Assembly: GCF_000614975.1 (NCBI RefSeq)
Contig: NZ_BALM01000015.1
Span: 1 to 64,000 of the forward strand
Direction of reading: 5' to 3'
Source of the DNA: Shewanella marina JCM 15074
GTDB lineage: Bacteria; Pseudomonadota; Gammaproteobacteria; Enterobacterales; Shewanellaceae
Length of the DNA stretch: 64,000 bases
Shown here: one piece after another, positions 48,701-58,593 of the stretch
Layout: every line of letters starts with the position of its first letter
Numbering within the stretch: the first letter of the stretch is position 1
The notes under the pieces: generated by a model
What the model was told of the DNA's origin: nothing
The model's database searches: none
Seen by the model: the letters and a program-made list of their open reading frames with translations, nothing else
Made by a program: the position numbers and the translations under genes

Positions 48701-51700
48701 AGTCTTATAACCACCTGACTTATAAGCATTATCTATGTCTGAGAAATAACTGCCCACTGCTTTTGCATTATCTGTAACTTCGCCTAAAGCCTCGGCTAAG
48801 CCAATAAAACCAACGGTAAGACCTGCAAAGATATCACCGCCAACACCTAGGACAGCACTTGCGGTAGTCGCACCTATTAGGCCAGTTCCTACGCTTGCTA
48901 AGTTGATTGCTAAATAGCTGCTATCAAATGCCAGTTGAGTACCAAAAATGGCTTTCTCTTGTTCACTCTGAGCATTGGCGTATTCATAACCATCTAATAT
49001 AGCTGAGGTGAATCCTAGCCCCATTGCAAAACCTTGATGGGCAATATGGCTTATCTTATTTAAGGTGCTGGCAGTATGAATAACGCTACTTTTTAATGCG
49101 ATACGATATAAATTAACAACTTTAAGGATATCAACTACGGTACTATCAATCATCTGAGTTAAGTTAATATCAGTATGAATAGCGAGTGCTTTATTTAAGG
49201 TACTATTTAGATTTTTGTTTTGATGATGTTCGTTTATTTGTTGTCTAAAAGTATTAATAATGGCTTTAATATTAAAAGCGGCATTCAAACTGCTAAGATG
49301 CTCTACTTGTGTGACATCTGGCTCTAATTCGCTTGGCGTTGAAGAGAAATCATGGGTTTTTCTAAGTTGCTTTAATTGTTTAGTATAGTACTGCTTAAAT
49401 TCCCAAATCTTGTCATCGTCAAACACGATCTGAGTCATTTTTTGATCTTTATTGCGGATAAATGTGAGACTGTAATCGCCATCAGAGTGCTTTTGAATAC
49501 TGTCAAATACAGGTAACCAAGAAGCGTCCAGTTTATTTTTGTTATAGATTTCAGTAAGTGAGTCTGTGAACTCATTCGCTAAATGAACACTTTCAAGTGC
49601 TTGCAGGTTACTTTGAAGCTTCATATCGTTTTCGAGTTGCTGTTCACTGCTGGAACTGGCGAGTTGGAGTTGATTAATCGAACTATTATGAGGGCGTTGT
49701 TTAGGCATAATGAGATCTGTAATCGTGAGACCTGTTGATAAGCGAAATCTTGATAATTTATTCGTATTTATCAGTAAAGCATGGAACATCGGGTCTGTGC
49801 CTGAGCCATAACTGTTATACATTTTTGCCAGTTTTAGAGTGATAAAATACTCGTGAAGTGAGCTTTCGAGCTCTTCTGTGGTATGAAATTTAAATACACC
49901 AAAATTAGGATCGTAGAAGTAATAATTAACAAGGCTACTTTGCTTAACTTTACCAATCATCATAGAGTGGGTGTGAGTGTTCAATAAGAACATAGCTGAA
50001 TCGTTTTCTTTGAGTGCCATCTGACTCAGCATGCTGATAAGATCTGGGATATTTTTTTTCCCTACGGTTTGTTTATATTTCATTGCCGTAATATTCATGT
50101 GTAGGAATTTTATACTGTTAAGAACATTAATTGATGATTCTGAGTCAGGATTATCGGCAGCAGTGTTAACAGTATTGATAAAACTGTATACACCGGTATC
50201 ACCATATTGAGCTATAGCAGTTGCCATGATTTTTGAAAGTGGTAAACAACGTCCCATTTTTTCTAATAACATGGTTTTCTGATTTGTTAATTTTACGGTT
50301 TTTGCACCATGATCTTGTAAGACGTTAATTATTCGCTCACGACCTTTTGACTTTATCTCTTTCAAGTGTTGTCGATAATCAAGCTTTATTTTTTGGACTA
50401 AAGCCCCTTTTTGTTGGTAGTTTAGGATTAAAGTATCATCGAATAATACGAGTATTAAATCTGTAAATTTTGCATTCGTAGGTATTTTATCAATTTGTAA
50501 TAGTATTTCCTGATAGTGACTTTTTCCATATTCAAACGCTTTGGCTTTAGAGCCGTTTAAATTTTCTAATAATTCAGATTCGCTGTGGAATTTATCAATT
50601 AATCGTTTATTCATTTCGGTAAAGGGGCCGCCGTGCGGCTCCAAAATAACTTGACTACCGTCATGATTTTTTTTACGTAGCCATAACCATATCCAATCTA
50701 GGTTTGTACTGGTTTTGAGTGACTCATAATATTTTGTGTCATATTTATCAAGCGATAGTTTTAAGTCATTGAGGTTTATTTCAAGTTCTGATTTTATTTT
50801 TGTGTTTTTAGTTTTTCTTATTTTCTGATTAATAATATTCATCTCTTTTATTAATGGTGATATTCTATCTCTTAGACTTCTTCTTATTAACTCCCTTAAT
50901 TCGTGCCATTGACTTGTATTAATACTCTCATCAACTCTTGGGGGATATTTTGATGGGGAGTCAATATCTTTTGGTATTTTTTTTATCTTGATATCAAGAT
51001 TTTCTGCTGCAGATATAATAGCCTTCTGATAGACACTACGGGATTTATTAAAGTTATCTAGTATCATTTGGTCATTAACATCACCCATATTTTGTATCAT
51101 GGTAAGCGTTTTGTTATTACGGAATGTGTATTTATTTTTAAATGGTTCATCAATACTGGCAGTGATTTGTAATGGCTGTATTAATAATTGCCATTGTTCT
51201 TGATTAAACATGATATAGGCACCCGCGACATCATGATTGTGATCTTGGTAATTTAATTGGTTGGCGGTTAGTACAACTTTGTCATATAGCACTGCAGAAT
51301 TAGGACGACTATCACGATAGACCCGATAGGTATTTGCACTATAGTCTGTGACGATAATGGAACTTCCTGACAATGGTGGGGAGATAACTAAGGTGCCTTC
51401 TAATGACTTTTTAGGAATATCGATATAGCTTGGAGCCGTGTTGCTTGTATATTGCTGATATAAAAAATATACAGGTATACTGGCTCGATCTTTTTCAGTT
51501 GTGAATTTAAGTTTAAAACTTTTATCTATTTCGACTAGTTTGATATATCCAAAAAAATTCAGGTTGTGCTGATGTGATAGATTCTTATCTTGAAATATTT
51601 CTAATGTATTTATCGGGTATTGATCTAAAAATTTAATAGGGTCAGAATTGAATAGTTTTTTTGCAGCAACAGGATCTACTTCCGCAATAGCATTAGAGAT

Positions 51701-51772
51701 AATAAAAATTCCGCTTAATAGAATAGAAATCAAGAATAGTTTATTCATTTTATTAAAATTATGAATATTCAT
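45725..51772 (-). CDS. Exported LifA/TcdA-TcdB-pore-type toxin B
   Basis: 2015 codons, first gene of the toxin operon, ATG at 51772 with GAGGG upstream. Signal peptide (LFLISILLSGIFIISNAIA) cut before EVD. It aligns with toxin A along its whole length: RVYRDSR near 170, the protease triad C509 (GRCLPLS), H602 (THSMMIG) and D621 (YDPNFGVFKF), the pore-type GTGLIGATTASAVLGVGGDIFAGL near 960, YDFYIFPSEYIAYKITQEY, NFIPQGQTQ and the beta-rich C-terminal part. The residue after the cysteine region differs (GRC for GNC), but the triad is kept. Toxin A starts 27-33 bases after its stop. Probable role: a secreted toxin against eukaryotic predators or hosts, inferred from domain families. Confidence 0.8.
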   Translation of the reverse strand: MNIHNFNKMNKLFLISILLSGIFIISNAIAEVDPVAAKKLFNSDPIKFLDQYPINTLEIFQDKNLSHQHNLNFFGYIKLVEIDKSFKLKFTTEKDRASIPVYFLYQQYTSNTAPSYIDIPKKSLEGTLVISPPLSGSSIIVTDYSANTYRVYRDSRPNSAVLYDKVVLTANQLNYQDHNHDVAGAYIMFNQEQWQLLIQPLQITASIDEPFKNKYTFRNNKTLTMIQNMGDVNDQMILDNFNKSRSVYQKAIISAAENLDIKIKKIPKDIDSPSKYPPRVDESINTSQWHELRELIRRSLRDRISPLIKEMNIINQKIRKTKNTKIKSELEINLNDLKLSLDKYDTKYYESLKTSTNLDWIWLWLRKKNHDGSQVILEPHGGPFTEMNKRLIDKFHSESELLENLNGSKAKAFEYGKSHYQEILLQIDKIPTNAKFTDLILVLFDDTLILNYQQKGALVQKIKLDYRQHLKEIKSKGRERIINVLQDHGAKTVKLTNQKTMLLEKMGRCLPLSKIMATAIAQYGDTGVYSFINTVNTAADNPDSESSINVLNSIKFLHMNITAMKYKQTVGKKNIPDLISMLSQMALKENDSAMFLLNTHTHSMMIGKVKQSSLVNYYFYDPNFGVFKFHTTEELESSLHEYFITLKLAKMYNSYGSGTDPMFHALLINTNKLSRFRLSTGLTITDLIMPKQRPHNSSINQLQLASSSSEQQLENDMKLQSNLQALESVHLANEFTDSLTEIYNKNKLDASWLPVFDSIQKHSDGDYSLTFIRNKDQKMTQIVFDDDKIWEFKQYYTKQLKQLRKTHDFSSTPSELEPDVTQVEHLSSLNAAFNIKAIINTFRQQINEHHQNKNLNSTLNKALAIHTDINLTQMIDSTVVDILKVVNLYRIALKSSVIHTASTLNKISHIAHQGFAMGLGFTSAILDGYEYANAQSEQEKAIFGTQLAFDSSYLAINLASVGTGLIGATTASAVLGVGGDIFAGLTVGFIGLAEALGEVTDNAKAVGSYFSDIDNAYKSGGYKTINKKMKDGSSFKVYSPLAGAVITHLDLVKNRITFDSQYLYPSHHGSTGSGASNYFFFAGDFPQVQHNKSASINIRAALNYPSTAEIKPNNQLILLPATPKSYINYDYQILPGATSRHDKGFDILRKIEKTQDFDYDFYIFPSEYIAYKITQEYQPTNIKIDFDDHDQNVIMRKLDSRLKNKINYQFTGRGGRYRIGLQTGANVQLSEIDQSQTTWWIFDARYLKNNQPTLNNNTLMIGDININIGKLTTPKIMIIKQHNEMLLVDIHRRQFIPINEDLSKWPSLTKLNQQLEAELKSIHLDSQLIKVKNFIPQGQTQSVGNAYYQSKKKRYIYTPVPVQNTFLNDAKLIAINGDLAYFSNKHQLWLVDVKQPKVISQYHLFIPDNTVSIPVYSQGWIEGDSVYFSVKHTLDDGNVGKWTYKVTPNKLSLIDINGDTQFMAELVKNVKKSATMTNQFFHMRHETDNYIDLSPEKRIFASRAEVVSTSASIQAHNYRYWIIKKSKILSTVITANLDTDLPNDLLLVNHDIQRSRFYFYSHNQKNLYLQEGYNKPAKKIKFETPAGTLTRVFNQQGKLFALTSDNSIWLIDKFPWLAGVSHDWLMTNYAQVINQITRHSNQFHRKQAQLKIIGAKDSAGNLVNLWFDQASTQLIGTIQTPARQSMQYVGLSEENQWAWLLNHTDNTLYKQAVITNDIALNNKLVLASDIAEPIRSPLLAGKIIQARILSQQLQLHTPDGMVFEINKIDHNKQQPRLIALTPEWQKSNADIKLALQQLKKQYQLAEQVRLNSTSWYLPHQQRIFSARIHHKKPLVYIGESIDGGDYFYSKNKRTLYWQKSKVINMGQYSYINIEAGHSITLRIEKNAPHYKLPRIKNINILLVSGADNRNQLYINKTNLKHYGNIFILSTERRNKLRIKFDYPQKLLIGRDNNNFSIYDPLSKTNILILDANKASNNKFMFYTFNGWYYLYSILSLIEKNRLIKNQIFTINQLLK

Positions 51773-51816
51773 TATGCCCTCGTTTTAGTTAGGCTAAATA
51801 TTTTTTGTCGCCATTT

Positions 51817-51833
51817 GTTAATGATAAATTAAC
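51817..51833. promoter_or_regulatory. Inverted repeat upstream of the toxin operon
   Basis: GTTAATGATAAATTAAC: perfect 6-bp arms GTTAAT / ATTAAC with a 5-base spacer, 45 bases before the toxin B start. It may be an operator; no regulator can be named. Confidence 0.35.
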
Positions 51834-51924
51834 GATGAAGGGGAGTGTTGGCGGTATCTGAATAGCAATAAAATATATATTCTGAGCAATAAGGTGGGAG
51901 GAGCAAAATATAGGATTTAAGAAG

Positions 51925-53244
51925 TTAATCTTCCGTTTTTGGTAACCAAATTTGTACTGATAAGCCGCCCTGTTGGCGGTTTTTTAATATGATTTGACCT
52001 TGATGGCGTTCAACAATTCGTTTCACAATCGCTAATCCTAATCCCGAACCTAAACTGCCTCGGGCACTGTCACCTTGGGTAAAAGGTTGGAATAGTTTTT
52101 CGATATCTTGCTCGTTAATGCCGGGGCCATTATCTTCAACGGTAAAACTCACTGTGGACTCATGATCAAATGAGCTAATTTTTATCAGACCATGGCCATA
52201 GCGATGAGCATTTTCAACTAAATTGGTGAGCACCCGTTTGACTGAAATAGAGTTCATCGGAATGGCTGGGCAGTCATTTAAATTGAGTTCAAATTCGCCG
52301 TGACGTTGAGTTTCAGCTTGCACGACTTCATCGATGAGTTGGTTGATATTGGTCAGCTCACGCCCGCCTTCTTGGTCTTGGCGAATATAGGCAATAAATT
52401 GATTAATAATGGCATCCATATCTTCAATGTCATTAATAATGCCTTCACGTAAATAGTCGTCTTGGGCACTCATCATTTCGCTGGCAAGCCTGATTCGAGT
52501 CAATGGCGTGCGTAAGTCGTGTGATATCCCCGCCATAATTAAGGCTCGGTCTTGCTCCAATTGCTGCATGCTTTGTGACATCTGATTAAAAGCACTGGTT
52601 ACTTCTACAATTTCAGATGAGCCTGATAGCGGTAATGGCTTAGGAAAGCTGCCGTGTGATACTTGGATAGCAGCCTGTTCTAATCGTTTTAACGGTTTGT
52701 TTTGCCGACGAGCAAACCACCAAGCGCCTAATACACTGGTGATGCCGATAACGATTAAGAAAATGGTCAGTGGTGAAATATCAGATTCACTCAACCCTGT
52801 CAGTGGTACTTTAATCCAAACTGATGGGGCTTGCGGCGGTTTAACCCAAATCTGAATATCGCTGCTTTGATCGATTCTTACTTCGGTTTTACCACCCAAA
52901 TATTGCGACATTTGCGCGGAGATAAAACCATAATATGTCGCTTTTTCAATACCCGCAGCGATAGCTTGCTTTTGATTGTATACGCGCATGCCATCATCAA
53001 TCACCTTGGCATTTAGCGCATCGACGAGTGAGGGATTATCGCGGTCAATATTCACCCCATCAGCAAAGAGCAGCTTAACTTGGCGGGCGATTAATTGGTT
53101 GATTTGCAGGTAGCTAGGCTTAACCACATAGTTAACCACTGTACCGTATAAAATTAATTGGTTGATTAATAATAAACAACCAATTAATAAAACCGTTTGA
53201 CCAAAGGCACTATGAGGTAGCCGGCAGCGTAAAAAGTTTGGCAT
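51925..53244 (-). CDS. envZ: Osmolarity sensor histidine kinase
   Basis: Inner-membrane kinase that phosphorylates OmpR. 439 residues: membrane helices at about 17-38 and 158-177, a periplasmic sensor between them, HAMP linker (about 178-232), phospho-acceptor H242 in [20 protein letters not shown], then N box ([10 protein letters not shown]), VEDNGPGI and [12 protein letters not shown]. The start overlaps the ompR stop by one base (TAATG). The toxin operon begins 152 bases after the end on the same strand with no clear terminator between. Confidence 0.95.
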   Translation of the reverse strand: MPNFLRCRLPHSAFGQTVLLIGCLLLINQLILYGTVVNYVVKPSYLQINQLIARQVKLLFADGVNIDRDNPSLVDALNAKVIDDGMRVYNQKQAIAAGIEKATYYGFISAQMSQYLGGKTEVRIDQSSDIQIWVKPPQAPSVWIKVPLTGLSESDISPLTIFLIVIGITSVLGAWWFARRQNKPLKRLEQAAIQVSHGSFPKPLPLSGSSEIVEVTSAFNQMSQSMQQLEQDRALIMAGISHDLRTPLTRIRLASEMMSAQDDYLREGIINDIEDMDAIINQFIAYIRQDQEGGRELTNINQLIDEVVQAETQRHGEFELNLNDCPAIPMNSISVKRVLTNLVENAHRYGHGLIKISSFDHESTVSFTVEDNGPGINEQDIEKLFQPFTQGDSARGSLGSGLGLAIVKRIVERHQGQIILKNRQQGGLSVQIWLPKTED

Positions 53245-53969
53245 TATTTATTGCTGCTGCCATCTGGAATAAATACATAACCAAGGCCCCACACGGTTTG
53301 AATATAGCGTGGGTTAGTGGCATCTTGCTCAATCAAACGACGCAAGCGTGATACCTGAACATCAATCGAACGCTCTAATGCTGAATAGTCACGACCGCGA
53401 GCAAGGTTCATCAATTTATCCCGTGACAGAGGTTCACGTGGGTGACTGACTAAGACTTTGAGTACTGCAAATTCACCACTGGTCAAGGCGATAGATTGAT
53501 CGCCTTGATGCATTTCACGAGTAGCAAGGTTTAGGCTAAACTCGCCAAATTCGATAACTTGTTCTGTTTGCGTTGGTGCGCCGGGTATTTCTTGGGTTTG
53601 ACGTCGCATAACAGCATTAATTCGCGCTAATAATTCACGTGGATTAAACGGTTTTGGCAGGTAATCATCTGCGCCTAATTCTAGGCCGATAATGCGGTCA
53701 ACTTCATCGCCTTTTGCTGTCAGCATAATAATGGGAATTGGGTTGCCTGAATCACGTAAACGGCGGCAGATAGAGAGACCATCTTCGCCGGGCAACATAA
53801 GGTCGAGTACGATGAGATGAAAATTCTCACGTTCAAGTAAACGATCCATCTGCTCTGCATTACCGACGGCGCGGACTTGGAAACCTTGCTCAACTAAATA
53901 ACGTTCAAGTAAGGCGCGTAGGCGCATATCATCATCAATAACGAGAACTTTACTGGTTTGCTGGCTCAT
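53244..53969 (-). CDS. ompR: Osmotic response regulator
   Basis: 241 residues: receiver domain with D56 as phosphorylation site ([13 protein letters not shown]) and acidic pocket IDDD, then a winged-helix DNA-binding domain ([51 protein letters not shown]). It controls porin and osmotic-response genes. First gene of the ompR-envZ operon. Confidence 0.97.
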   Translation of the reverse strand: MSQQTSKVLVIDDDMRLRALLERYLVEQGFQVRAVGNAEQMDRLLERENFHLIVLDLMLPGEDGLSICRRLRDSGNPIPIIMLTAKGDEVDRIIGLELGADDYLPKPFNPRELLARINAVMRRQTQEIPGAPTQTEQVIEFGEFSLNLATREMHQGDQSIALTSGEFAVLKVLVSHPREPLSRDKLMNLARGRDYSALERSIDVQVSRLRRLIEQDATNPRYIQTVWGLGYVFIPDGSSNK

Positions 53970-54047
53970 AATTTACCTTAAAACACCCAACATAATAGTG
54001 TTAACTCTACTAATATTGCCGCTAAATATCATCAAGTTAATTGTAAC

Positions 54048-54072
54048 AAAGGGCGAATGAGTATCGCCCTTT
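54048..54072 (-). terminator. Hairpin downstream of emrB
   Basis: Arms AAAGGGCGA / TCGCCCTTT with a seven-base loop, between emrB and ompR, which read in the same direction. Confidence 0.6.
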
Positions 54073-54080
54073 AAGAGTGC

Positions 54081-55620
54081 TTAATGGGGCGCTGCGCTTG
54101 AGGCGTTTTTCATTTTGGCTTTAAACAGTAAAACCAATGGCAGTAGCACAATATAGGACACCAAAATAAAGCCAAATGTATGTACAAAAGCAAGTAGAGT
54201 GGATTGCTGATGTAGCAATTGGCCTATTTGTGCCATAAAGTCTGGATTGGTGATGCTGGTATGTTGGCTGGCAGCCATTTGCTGCAGTACAGGATTTGAT
54301 GGGCCTAAATCTGCACCTAATGCATGCCACTGTGTTTGTTGTTGGCGACTAAAGTAGGTATTAACGATTGAAATACCAAATGAGCACCAATGGTTCGGCA
54401 GAGGTTAAATATAACCGCGCCGCCAACGGTATCACTGGCTGGTAATGTGGCATAGGCTAATTGGCTTAATGGTGCAAATACCAGTCCCATGCCCGCGCCT
54501 TGGATAATACTCGGCAAGATGACCCAATAGAGATCGATATTCATCGAATACTGCAACATGTAATAAGTGCCGATAGCATTTAAACAAAGACCGATGGCAA
54601 TCAATACTCTGGCATCGATTCTATCCATAAATCGCGCCATCACCAGTAATACAATGGCTGATGTAAGGCCTCGTGGTGCCATTGCAAAACCTGTGGTTTC
54701 AACCGGATAGTTTAGTAGTTGCTCCAGCAACATAGGCTGCAATTGGGTGATACCAAAGAGTCCCATAGAGAAGCCTGCCATCATTAAACATGACACCGCT
54801 AAGTTACGGTTTTTAAGCAGCCAAACGGGGGCAATATCGCCTTTAGTGATCAAAGAGCGTCTGACAAAATAGATGATTGCAATACCAGAGATAATGGTTG
54901 AAAACAGAATCATATTTGACTCAAACCAACCCTCTTCATTGCCTCTATCTAATACCATTTGCAGTAAACCAATGCCGATGGTCATGCCTATTACTAACGG
55001 CCAATCCATTTTATGTTTACCGCGACCGTCAAGATTGACAAAACGGTATAGTAAAAAGAGACATAAACCGCCAACAGGTACGTTAACGTAGAAGATCCAG
55101 CGCCAATCCATATGTTCGGTAATAATACCGCCAACAGTTGGGCCTAAGATTGGGCCGAGTAAGACGCCGACACTAAACAACGCCATGGCTTTACCACGTT
55201 GCTCTGGTGGATAAATTTGTACCATGATCGATTGCGATAACGGGATAACAGAAGCACCAAATGCCCCTTGTAATACCCGAAAGAATACCATTTCAGCAAG
55301 GCTATCTGCTTGACCACATAATGCCGATGACACCACAAAACCTGCCACGGAGACCAGCAGTAGATTACGTACGCCAAACTTGAGTGACAGGTAACTTGCA
55401 AGTGGAATAAAAATGGCTTCGGCAACTGAGTATGAGGTTAATACCCAAGTGACCTGCTCTGATGTTACGCCTAATGCCCCCATCATATGCGGCAGTGCCA
55501 CATTGGCGATGGTCATATCAAGTAACACCATAATGGCCGACAACATGACGGCATGGTGATTAAGGTACGGTTGCCCTCAGATATAGGGGCTTGTGTGACT
55601 TGAGCGGTGGTATCGCTCAT
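54081..55620 (-). CDS. emrB: DHA2-family multidrug MFS exporter EmrB-like (two frameshifts)
   Basis: Fourteen-helix proton-driven exporter that works with the EmrA adaptor. The main frame (54317-55546) begins inside the first helix and ends early. A single-base restoration near 55555 (GCATGGTGAT read as GCATGGGTGAT) joins an N-terminus MSDTTAQVTQAPISEGNRTL starting at 55620. A second near 54385 (GGTGCTCA read as GGTGGCTCA) joins TIGGSFGISIVNTYFSRQQQ to the last helix ending SSAAPH. The ATG overlaps the emrA stop as ATGA. Family motifs such as LDMTIANVALPHMMG and GPILGPTVGG are present. Confidence 0.88.
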
Positions 55621-56636
55621 TGGTGATTAGCCTGTGATGCATCAATTTCAATGTTGGCACTGGCACCGGCACGCAATACTGGCGCATTAGCATTATTATC
55701 TGGAATGAACAGTAAGCTTACAGGGAAGCGTTGCGGCACTTTAACCCAGTTACCTGTCGCATTTTCAGGGGGCAATAATGAAAATGATGAACCACTGGCG
55801 GGTGAGATAGCTTGCACTTGTCCTTTAAATACGTAGTCAGGATACATATCTAAGGTGATTTTTGCCGACATTCCCGGTTTGATATAGCTGATTTGAGTTT
55901 CTTTATAGTTGGCTTGTACCCAAAAACTATGTGCTTCAACTAATGGCATCATTGCTTGGCCTGGGGCAACTACACTGCCGGGTCTAATACTGACTTTACC
56001 TAAATGACCACTGTGCGGGGCAATAATATCGGTATAAGAAAGATTTAATGTGGCGATAGTTAATGCTGCCGCGGCTTGCTTGACTTGCGGTGCTTCGGTG
56101 CCTTTTGCGCCTTGTTGATTGATCAGCTGTGACATTTTAGCGCGGCTGGCTTCAAGGCTGCTTTGAGCTTGGGCTAGCTGGGCTTTAATATTGTCGCCTT
56201 CTTGCTTAGACAATACGCCTTTTGCGACAAGCTCCATATTACGGCGATAGTTAGCTTGTATATCTTCAAGTTGAGCTGAGGCTGCGGTGACACTTGAACT
56301 GGCAGCGAGGATGGCATCATCGGTCGCTTTGTTAGATTGTGTCGCTAATTGATAAGCTGCCTTAGCTTGGGCTAATTGTGCTTGATATGGCGCGGGATCA
56401 ATTTTAACCAGTAAATCCCCTGCGGTGACTTGTTGGTAATCTTTAACGTTAACTTTTAATACCTTACCACTGACTTGTGGTGCGACATAAAGTACGTTGG
56501 CATGCACGTAAGCATCGTCAGTACTTGGATATTGTTGCTGATGTTTAACGTAAAAGTAGCCAGCGATAATTAATGCCAGCGCAACCAGCGTTAAAATTAG
56601 CAAATTACGTACTAAATGGGGACGAGTTTGGCTCAT
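55617..56636 (-). CDS. emrA: EmrA-like membrane-fusion adaptor
   Basis: Periplasmic adaptor with one N-terminal membrane helix (LLILTLVALALIIAGYFYV) and the family mark YPSTDDAYVHANVLYVAPQVSGKV. A helical hairpin (about 80-190) and beta-barrel domain follow. I start it at the ATG at 56636 (MSQTRPH) since the added 13 codons up to 56675 have no support. About 339 residues. It is translationally coupled to emrB. Confidence 0.9.
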   Translation of the reverse strand: MSQTRPHLVRNLLILTLVALALIIAGYFYVKHQQQYPSTDDAYVHANVLYVAPQVSGKVLKVNVKDYQQVTAGDLLVKIDPAPYQAQLAQAKAAYQLATQSNKATDDAILAASSSVTAASAQLEDIQANYRRNMELVAKGVLSKQEGDNIKAQLAQAQSSLEASRAKMSQLINQQGAKGTEAPQVKQAAAALTIATLNLSYTDIIAPHSGHLGKVSIRPGSVVAPGQAMMPLVEAHSFWVQANYKETQISYIKPGMSAKITLDMYPDYVFKGQVQAISPASGSSFSLLPPENATGNWVKVPQRFPVSLLFIPDNNANAPVLRAGASANIEIDASQANHQ

Positions 56637-56928
56637 AGTACTTACCCTAAGTCGGTTAACAAGGTATAAAGACACAAAAATAGCTTAGTTAAGCCATAAT
56701 AGTTTTGCCATAAATCAGGCGTTTATTATCGAATAACGGAGGCTATTATTGGGATTAAATCGGTTGAGAGGTCGCCAATTTACTTGTAGATACAAATTGA
56801 TGCAAGTATTAAAAGATTAAAAGTAAACTTTGGAGTGTGTTTTTATAACTGAAATTTTGAGGTGTATTTTTACTAGCTGAACTTAGCAATGTTCAGCCAG
56901 TAATCGCAATAATTGGATGAGTTCGTGA

Positions 56929-57435
56929 TTAGTTTATTGATTCACGCATTTTTTTAGCAGTATCTTCAGTCCATTTTAGACCATCTTTTGCCATCTGCTT
57001 GGCATCCTTCCATGCATCTTTACTGTCTTGTTTAGCTGAATCTGCACTGTCATTGATTGCATCTTTGCTATCTGAAATAGTGTCATTGGCACTATCTTGA
57101 GTGTTAGCTATCCCTTTATTGATGGCCTCTTTACTGTCACTGATTGAGTCATTAATGGCATCTTGAGTTTTATCCATTGATTCATCAATCGCATCTTTGC
57201 TGTCATCAACCCCTTGGTCAATTTTTGCTTTTGATTCATCAATCATTTGTTGGCTAGCTTGTTTGGTTTTTTCTAGTAAATCTTGGCCACTGGTTTTACT
57301 TGTTTCCCATGCCGCTTGAGCGGTTTGCTTAATCGCTTGGCCAGCTTGTTGGGCCTGCTCTTGTACTTGTTGCCATGTTTCAGCATGGGCGCTACCAGAT
57401 AATAGTAATGCGAGTAAAATTATCTTAGTTTTCAT
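56929..57435 (-). CDS. Periplasmic alanine/aspartate-rich repeat protein (LEA/apolipoprotein-like)
   Basis: The ATG at 57435 has AAGGAA upstream and opens a signal peptide (IILLALLLSGSAHA); the longer frame is unlikely. The mature part, about 150 residues, is charged, helical and almost free of aromatic residues in the middle. It holds 22-residue units starting DSKDAIDESMDKTQDAIND and DSKEAINKGIANTQDSAND, with a third, degraded unit. Such amphipathic repeats resemble LEA-type stress proteins or coiled-coil adhesin stalks. Function unknown. It is the last of a run of minus-strand genes after modC but is separated from it and probably independent. Confidence 0.7.
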   Translation of the reverse strand: MKTKIILLALLLSGSAHAETWQQVQEQAQQAGQAIKQTAQAAWETSKTSGQDLLEKTKQASQQMIDESKAKIDQGVDDSKDAIDESMDKTQDAINDSISDSKEAINKGIANTQDSANDTISDSKDAINDSADSAKQDSKDAWKDAKQMAKDGLKWTEDTAKKMRESIN

Positions 57436-57498
57436 TGCGAGTTCCTTAATTGGACGAAACTTATGTTGATGACTCGCAGCCATGCAGCGTACGAATGA

Positions 57499-58593
57499 TC
57501 AGTTAGATTGTGCCATATCATTTTGTGACATGCTGACACCTTTTATCTGTGCATAGACGGTTTTTCCTGCGCAAAGTTCCAAATCATCACATGCCCACGG
57601 GGTGATATTAGCCCATAGTTCATCTTTTCCTAAAGCGATTTTTACCTGTATCTGGTCGCCATCAGCACTTGGTGAAAGCTGTTTAATGATGCCTCTTAAG
57701 CAATTACGAATACTCGATTGTTGTGGTGGCGTGAGGGCAAGCGCCACATGATTGGCTTGAATTCGCACCATAATCGCGTCTTGATTCGGTTGTTGTTGCC
57801 ATTGCGGAGTATTGACCCAGAGATGATTACCGTCATCGAGCATTAACTGAGTCATGGCATATTGTGGGTGTTGGTTTGCGACTCGGGTGTGGATTAAGGC
57901 GCTTAACTCTTGTGGTGGCATCCAAGGCCGCATCTGTTCACTGTTCCAAACTTGTGCCAGTGGGCCTGCGGCAATTAACTCGCCTTGGTTGAGAACCAGC
58001 ATATGATTAGCGAGTTGTAAGATCTCATCTAAGCTATGGCTAACATAGACGATAGGCAGTTTTAGGTTGCGAGCAAGCGTTTGCAAATAAGCGATTAATT
58101 CGCGTTTACGGGGCAGATCAAGTGAGGCTAGTGGCTCATCCATTAGCAGTAAGTCAGGTGAGGTGAGTAAGGCGCGACCAATGGCCACTCGCTGTTTTTC
58201 GCCTCCAGAGAGAGTAATGGGGTAACGATCAAGTAGATGTTCGATACCGAGTAATTTGACGATATTGGCAAATTGGGTGGGGTCTTGGTGGCGATTACCA
58301 TAGTTAAGATTGCCGCGAACTTTATAGTGCGGAAATAAGCGAGATTCTTGAAATACATAGCCAATATGGCGTTTTTCAGGTGGGAGATTCACTTTGCCTT
58401 GTTGGTAAAGGACTTTATCACCTAATTTAATTTCACCACTGTCAGGCGTCGATAATCCGCCTAGAATATTCACTAATGAGGTTTTACCAGCACCTGAGCG
58501 GCCAAATACCGCGGTAACACCAGATAACGGCAACTCGGCATTGATATTCAGCAGGGTTTCACCTAACTGTTTTTTGATATTAACGACTAGCAT
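57499..58593 (-). CDS. modC: Molybdate ABC transporter ATPase
   Basis: Energises molybdate uptake. Walker A GRSGAGKTSL, signature LSGGEKQRVAIGRALL, Walker B DLLLMDEPLASLD and a C-terminal MOP (molybdate-binding) domain. Start at the ATG 58593 (MLVVNIKKQL), which overlaps the modB stop by seven bases; the upstream 29 codons of the longer frame lie inside modB. 364 residues. Confidence 0.94.
   Translation of the reverse strand: MLVVNIKKQLGETLLNINAELPLSGVTAVFGRSGAGKTSLVNILGGLSTPDSGEIKLGDKVLYQQGKVNLPPEKRHIGYVFQESRLFPHYKVRGNLNYGNRHQDPTQFANIVKLLGIEHLLDRYPITLSGGEKQRVAIGRALLTSPDLLLMDEPLASLDLPRKRELIAYLQTLARNLKLPIVYVSHSLDEILQLANHMLVLNQGELIAAGPLAQVWNSEQMRPWMPPQELSALIHTRVANQHPQYAMTQLMLDDGNHLWVNTPQWQQQPNQDAIMVRIQANHVALALTPPQQSSIRNCLRGIIKQLSPSADGDQIQVKIALGKDELWANITPWACDDLELCAGKTVYAQIKGVSMSQNDMAQSN

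Noticed and set aside
51817..51833. Terminator between envZ and toxin B
   Set aside because: The arms are only six AT-rich base pairs with no T tract, so it is kept only as a possible operator.
54081..54278. A separate 65-residue membrane protein next to emrB
   Set aside because: It is the last helix of EmrB displaced by a frameshift.
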